Shown here: piece by piece, positions 4,410 through 7,859 of the stretch | How the letters are laid out: every line of letters starts with the position of its first letter | Numbering within the stretch: the first letter of the stretch is position 1 | Assembly (NCBI GenBank): GCA_009697495.1 | Contig: SHUN01000119.1 | Span: forward strand, 1 to 7,859 | Direction of reading: 5' to 3' | Source: Bryobacterales bacterium | GTDB taxonomy: Bacteria; Acidobacteriota; Terriglobia; Bryobacterales; Bryobacteraceae | DNA length: 7,859 nt | The notes under the pieces: model-generated | Seen by the model: only the letters and a program-made list of their open reading frames with translations | Databases searched by the model: none | What the model was told of the DNA's origin: nothing | Made by a program: the position numbers and the translations under genes

Positions 4410-6344
4410 TTAGCGGTAGAAGGGTTGCCAGGTGAGCCAGCGGGGGCCCCATTTGGTTTCGGGCTTGCCGGATTCGAGGGCGCCGAGGTCGGGGGCTTTG
4501 CCGGCGTATCCGTCGTTGACTGTCGGGATGACGACGCCGGCGTCGACCGCTTTGCTCGTTGGCTTTAGTTTGAAGTTTAAGTCCATGGCGTGATAGACCT
4601 TGTGGCGGTCCGTTGCTGTGGGGGGGGCGAGGTTTTCGAAGATGTCGTAATCGACTTCGATGCCGTGGGCTTCCTGGCCGGTGGCGGCGGTTAGCTCTTT
4701 TAACGTCGCGAAGGTCTTCATTTGGGCTGCTGCGCCTTCGTAGATTTTTTGGCCTTTGGGCGGGGCGATGAAGCGGTATTGGCGCTCCACGCCTTTGTTG
4801 GGGCGAAAGCCGTTGTAGTCCGTGCTGTAAGCGTCGGAGGCGTTGGCCCAGGTCATGATTCCGATGTTGGGGGAGTTCTTGCCGAGGAAGAGATTGTTGC
4901 GCCAGTGCGCGTTCGAGTATGGCTCGCCAACCGCATGTTCATTGATGATCGTGTTGTGGTAGACGAAGAGGCCCGCCGGGTGGGAGGAGAATTTGAAGGC
5001 CGTGCTGGAGGTGACGTGATAGAGAATGTTGCCGATGAAATAGATGGGTCCGCCGAACGTCGGCTGGGAGCTGTAGCCGCCGTGGAAGGCGTTGATGCCG
5101 CGGTTGTTGAAGACGCGGACGTTGTGGACGCCGCCGTCGGTTTCGACGAAATCGTCGTTTAGCAGGTGGAAGTCGTTATTGTAGATATCGATGGCGGAGG
5201 CGCGTTTGTCGGGGTCGGATGGGGGGGTGCCGTAGGTGGAGATGCCGATGGCGTCGTGGAAATAGGCGATGGAATTGTGGGCGATGACGTGGCCCTGGCC
5301 GTAGACTTTGATGGCGTAATAGCTTTTGACCTGATGGGAGCCGTAGTTGCCGACTGGCTGCCACATGAAGCCGCTCCAGCCGAGGAGGCGGAAGCGATCG
5401 TCGCGGCCAATGAAGAGGTTGTCGGCGATGTAGAAATCGTTAGAGCCGGCGAACTCGGTCCAGACGCCGAATCCGATATTTTCGAAGCGGCAGTTTTTGA
5501 CGGTGAGGGCGACGGCGCCGGCGACTTCTTTTTGGCCGGCCATGATGCCGATGTCGGTGTTGCGGATGGTGATGCCGTCGAAGATGTGGTGAGTGGAGGC
5601 GGTGACGTCGAACATGGAGTGGTTGCCGTCACCGTCGAAGATGACTTCGCCGTCGCCGGCGCTTTTGAAGGTGATGGGTTTTTCGGCGGTGCCTTTGAGG
5701 GTTAGGGACATGGATCCGTCGAAGGGGGTCATCATGTGGTCGACGTAGTTGAGGCGCTCGGGTTTGTAGAGGCCGGCGTGGAGGAGGATGGTGTCACCGG
5801 GTTGGGCGCGGCGCTCCCAAACGACGCTCCAATCGCCGAGTCCGGCGCCGTAGTAGGCCTGCAGGACGCTGGTAAAGTGGGGCTCGATTTTCGTGCCTTT
5901 GAACTCGGGGGAGTAGACGTGAAGGATGCGGCCGCCGGGGAAGGGCTGGGGTTCGGAGCGGGTTTTGACTTTGACGGTGTGGGCGGTTTGGCCGTTGGCG
6001 CCGTCGGGGTCCTTCATGGTGAACTGGCACTCGTATTCGGTGCCGGGCTGAACGTTGAGGATGCTGCCGGCGAAGCCTTCGGGGACGGTGTAATCGAGAT
6101 TTTCGCGGCGGCGGTAGATGTTTTCGCCGCCGATGCGGACGAGCGGGAGGGCTTTGCGCCAGTTTGTGTCGCCAGTCTTGCGGAACTGGACGTCGACGGT
6201 GGCGTTGCGGTTGGCGTCACCGGAGATGGACCATTCGAAGCCGAGGTTGAGCAGGGTGGGGTGTTCAACGTGGAAGCGGCCGGCGGTGGTCGGGTTTTGG
6301 GCCTGGAGGGCGGCGGCGAGGGTGAAGAGGATACAGAGGCGCAT
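4410..6344 (-). CDS. Secreted Fn3 plus right-handed parallel beta-helix protein, putative polysaccharide-active
   Basis: A 644-aa exported protein. The N-terminus MRLCILFTLAAALQA is a signal peptide with likely cleavage after A15, and no lipobox is evident. Residues ~27-128 form a fibronectin-III-like domain containing NVQPGTEYECQFTMKD. From ~135 on comes a right-handed parallel beta-helix, recognisable from the entry motif PGDTILLHAGLY (182-193) and repeated strands such as HIFDGITIRN, VKNCRFENI, FYIADNLFIG, HVIAHNSIAY, IDIYNNDFH and VRVFNNRG. The end, DAGVVIP...GKAPDLGALE, is the usual closing segment of such proteins. This architecture is typical of polysaccharide lyases, glycoside hydrolases and epimerases, but no catalytic set can be assigned, so substrate and reaction are unknown. 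The start is ATG at 6342-6344 with a weak ribosome site. It begins 23 bp after the DUF6702-like gene and probably belongs to the same transcript. Confidence 0.85.
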   Translation of the reverse strand: MRLCILFTLAAALQAQNPTTAGRFHVEHPTLLNLGFEWSISGDANRNATVDVQFRKTGDTNWRKALPLVRIGGENIYRRRENLDYTVPEGFAGSILNVQPGTEYECQFTMKDPDGANGQTAHTVKVKTRSEPQPFPGGRILHVYSPEFKGTKIEPHFTSVLQAYYGAGLGDWSVVWERRAQPGDTILLHAGLYKPERLNYVDHMMTPFDGSMSLTLKGTAEKPITFKSAGDGEVIFDGDGNHSMFDVTASTHHIFDGITIRNTDIGIMAGQKEVAGAVALTVKNCRFENIGFGVWTEFAGSNDFYIADNLFIGRDDRFRLLGWSGFMWQPVGNYGSHQVKSYYAIKVYGQGHVIAHNSIAYFHDAIGISTYGTPPSDPDKRASAIDIYNNDFHLLNDDFVETDGGVHNVRVFNNRGINAFHGGYSSQPTFGGPIYFIGNILYHVTSSTAFKFSSHPAGLFVYHNTIINEHAVGEPYSNAHWRNNLFLGKNSPNIGIMTWANASDAYSTDYNGFRPNKGVERQYRFIAPPKGQKIYEGAAAQMKTFATLKELTAATGQEAHGIEVDYDIFENLAPPTATDRHKVYHAMDLNFKLKPTSKAVDAGVVIPTVNDGYAGKAPDLGALESGKPETKWGPRWLTWQPFYR

Positions 6345-6355
6345 GGCTGGCCGCC

Positions 6356-6361
6356 ATTATA
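6356..6361 (-). promoter_or_regulatory. Isolated TATAAT, possible -10 element before the beta-helix gene
   Basis: A perfect TATAAT on the - strand lies 11 bases before the ATG of the beta-helix gene, in the 23-bp gap after the DUF6702-like stop. No matching -35 is seen at 16-18 bp. If used, it would give an almost leaderless message. A chance match is possible. Confidence 0.25.
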
Positions 6362-6367
6362 TCGACG

Positions 6368-6799
6368 TTACCAGCGCAGGGGCTTGCTTGTTTCAGAAGT
6401 GTTGAATTGAATTCTTGGTCCGAGTAATTTGCCATCGCGTTTGCGTTCGACGTCGTTGCGTTGATCGGGGAGGTTTTCGATGAGGATTTTGTTGGTCAGG
6501 TTGGCGGGCGGGGCTTGGGCTGGGGCTTCGAGGAAGACGTCGATGAAGTCGCGGCTGATTTTGATGCCGATGCAGCGGGCCTTGATGTTGAGGGCTTTGC
6601 TGGTGTAGGCGCAGACTCGGGGTTCGGCTTGTTTGGGGTTATCGAGATCGAGGCGGAGCAGGGTTTCGATGTCCTCAGCGTGGAGGGTGGCGATGATTTC
6701 GAGTGTTTTGTTTGTTGTGTTCCAGTTGATTTCGGTTTTGCTGTAGTGGAATTTGTGGGCCTCTAAAACAGTGCATAGAAGTAGGACGGCTGGGCGCAT
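6368..6799 (-). CDS. DUF6702-like exported protein
   Basis: A 143-aa protein with a short hydrophobic N-terminus (MRPAVLLLCTVLEA) followed directly by HKFHYSKTEINWNTTNKTLEI. This is close to the opening of DUF6702 proteins, where mature chains begin near AHKFYVSxTEI and continue with a predicted all-beta core. Later segments that fit are IIATLHAEDIETLL (35-48) and the closing LIENLPDQRNDVERK with a final IQF strand. No catalytic residues are known for the family. The ATG (6797-6799) shares its A with the TAA stop of the M1 peptidase gene, forming TAATG, so the two are probably translationally coupled. The signal peptide is short, so the cleavage site after A14 is tentative. A role beside the peptidase in the cell envelope is inferred from coupling only. 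Confidence 0.75.
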   Translation of the reverse strand: MRPAVLLLCTVLEAHKFHYSKTEINWNTTNKTLEIIATLHAEDIETLLRLDLDNPKQAEPRVCAYTSKALNIKARCIGIKISRDFIDVFLEAPAQAPPANLTNKILIENLPDQRNDVERKRDGKLLGPRIQFNTSETSKPLRW

Positions 6800-7859
6800 T
6801 AGTTGGATTTGTCTTTGAGTTCGCGCATGGGGTTGGTCTTGTCACGGTCGTCCTTGAAGATCTGGAATTTCGACTTGACGGGGCGGCGCGGCCAGAAGTT
6901 GTTGGCGGTGTCGGCGTCGGCGGTTTCGAGATTGGGGTCGAGGACGATGGACTTGATCTCTTTGCGGGTGGCGATGATTTTTTCGACTTGCAAGTTGTTG
7001 CGACGCCATATTTCAGCGGCGATGCGGAGTTCTTCTTTGGTTCCGTCGGTGAACTCAACGTGGAGGATGACAGGGGAGACGAGACCGCCGAGATTCTTGA
7101 GGCTGATGGCGTAGAAGTTCATGGACGGATCGAAGAGTTTGCGTTCGTCCTCCTCGAACTGTTTGACCCAGGCTTCGAAGGTTTTCGCCTCCGATGGCAG
7201 GACGGTGAATTCGTCGTATTTGTTATAGAAATCGATCAATTCCGGGTAGTCTTCGACGCGTTTGCGGAGCGGTTTATTGCGCTGGGCGGCGAGGGTGACG
7301 GGTTCGGCTTCTTTGTCCTTTTTGGAGATGAGTTTTTCGACGTTGGGGTTCTGGGTGTCGACGGAGTAGAGCTTTACTTCGTCGATGGAGATGTCGACCG
7401 TATCGGTGGTGTAGAACCAGCCTTTCCAGAACCAATCGAGATCTGTTCCGGAGGCGTCTTCGAGGGTGCGGAAGAAGTCGGCTGGCATGGGGCGTTTGAA
7501 CATCCAGCGGCGGGCGTATTCTTTGAAGGCGAAATCGAAACGCTCGCGGCCGAGGACGGTTTCGCGGAGGATATTCAGGGCGGTGGCGGTTTTGTGATAG
7601 GCGTTGCCGCCTAAGTCGACGATGGATTCGGAGTTAGTCATGATGGGATCGTGACCTTCGCCTTTCATATATTCGACTATCTTGGCGGGTTCGCCGCGGC
7701 GGGAGGGATAGTTGTCTTCCCATTCGACTTCGGCGAGGTATTGAAGGAATGAGTTGAGGCCTTCATCTAGCCATGTCCATTGGCGTTCGTCATTATTGAC
7801 TATCATTGGGAAGTAGTTATGACCGACTTCGTGAATGACTACGCTAATGAGTCCGTACT
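6799..7859 (-). CDS. M1-family zinc metallopeptidase (aminopeptidase N-like), C-terminal part
   Basis: The frame is open to the right edge, so the N-terminus is missing and 352 residues are visible. The zinc site is intact: HEVGH (codons 7833-7819), then exactly 18 residues, then the third ligand glutamate in LDEGL (codon 7764-7762). The catalytic tyrosine is probably the one in NAYHKTATAL (codon 7599-7597). The segment LRETVLGRERFDFAFKEYARRW then PADFFRTLEDASGTDLDWFWKGWFYT matches the helical part of M1 peptidases. The GAMEN substrate motif lies outside the window. After this comes a basic and acidic C-terminal extension ending in MRELKDKSN. An ATG at 7804-7806 lies after the HExxH motif and cannot be the true start. 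The likely role is removal of N-terminal residues from peptides in the periplasm, but export cannot be checked. The stop overlaps the next gene's ATG. Confidence 0.92.
   Translation of the reverse strand, partial: YGLISVVIHEVGHNYFPMIVNNDERQWTWLDEGLNSFLQYLAEVEWEDNYPSRRGEPAKIVEYMKGEGHDPIMTNSESIVDLGGNAYHKTATALNILRETVLGRERFDFAFKEYARRWMFKRPMPADFFRTLEDASGTDLDWFWKGWFYTTDTVDISIDEVKLYSVDTQNPNVEKLISKKDKEAEPVTLAAQRNKPLRKRVEDYPELIDFYNKYDEFTVLPSEAKTFEAWVKQFEEDERKLFDPSMNFYAISLKNLGGLVSPVILHVEFTDGTKEELRIAAEIWRRNNLQVEKIIATRKEIKSIVLDPNLETADADTANNFWPRRPVKSKFQIFKDDRDKTNPMRELKDKSN

Noticed and set aside
4371..4412. Strong intrinsic terminator for + strand transcription at the palindrome plus GGTTTTGTTT
   Set aside because: No + strand gene ends nearby; the neighbouring genes run on the - strand, where the hairpin is not followed by a U-tract. 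Kept as a repeat rather than a terminator.
5166..6410. Two + strand frames of 179 and 224 codons antisense to the beta-helix gene
   Set aside because: They are Val/Gly/Asp-rich shadows of a clearly coding - strand gene, with no signal or conserved pattern.
7804..7806. ATG as start of the peptidase gene
   Set aside because: The frame continues to the window edge and encodes the HEVGH zinc motif upstream of this ATG, so it is internal.

Overview
The window reads as ordinary chromosomal sequence from a GC-rich Gram-negative bacterium, most probably an acidobacterium of the Solibacter/Bryobacter type. This assignment is inferred from gene content: Uma2-family genes in tandem, a membrane-anchored Ser/Thr kinase with a periplasmic C-terminal domain, a DUF3309 micro-protein, YVTN propeller lipoproteins and a large secreted beta-helix protein. 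No 16S rRNA or other phylogenetic marker is present, so the taxon is not proven. No tRNA, rRNA, CRISPR array or intact mobile element was seen.

Left part, + strand (1-2412). The 3' end of one Uma2-family gene is followed 30 bp later by a complete second copy whose last ~130 bp are almost identical to the first. Six bases after the second copy's stop comes a lipoprotein with a cupredoxin-like copper site. Two bases after that comes a second lipoprotein, a YVTN-type beta-propeller. The two lipoproteins look like a translationally linked periplasmic pair, possibly a copper redox protein with a propeller partner.

Middle (2413-2771). A 48-aa DUF3309-like membrane peptide on the - strand converges with the propeller gene across a small hairpin. 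About 200 bp of weakly coding + strand follows and may be the remnant of a beta-propeller gene.

Right part, - strand (2772-7859), in transcription order from the right edge: the C-terminal half of an M1-family zinc aminopeptidase, including its HExxH-x18-E site; a DUF6702-like secreted protein overlapping it at TAATG; a 644-aa secreted Fn3 plus parallel beta-helix protein; a nested palindromic element; and a transmembrane Ser/Thr protein kinase. The first three are close enough to be one operon for exported proteins. The kinase is set apart by the palindrome and a possible promoter.

The + strand is G-rich over the whole window whichever strand is coding: + strand genes favour codons ending in G, - strand genes favour codons ending in C. 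This suggests strong replication-linked skew, and it creates many long overlapping shadow reading frames that are not genes. I found no clearly new multi-gene defence or mobile system. The observations most worth following are the copper-lipoprotein/propeller pair, the M1-DUF6702-beta-helix cluster, the kinase's C-terminal domain, and the nested GTGTCA palindrome.
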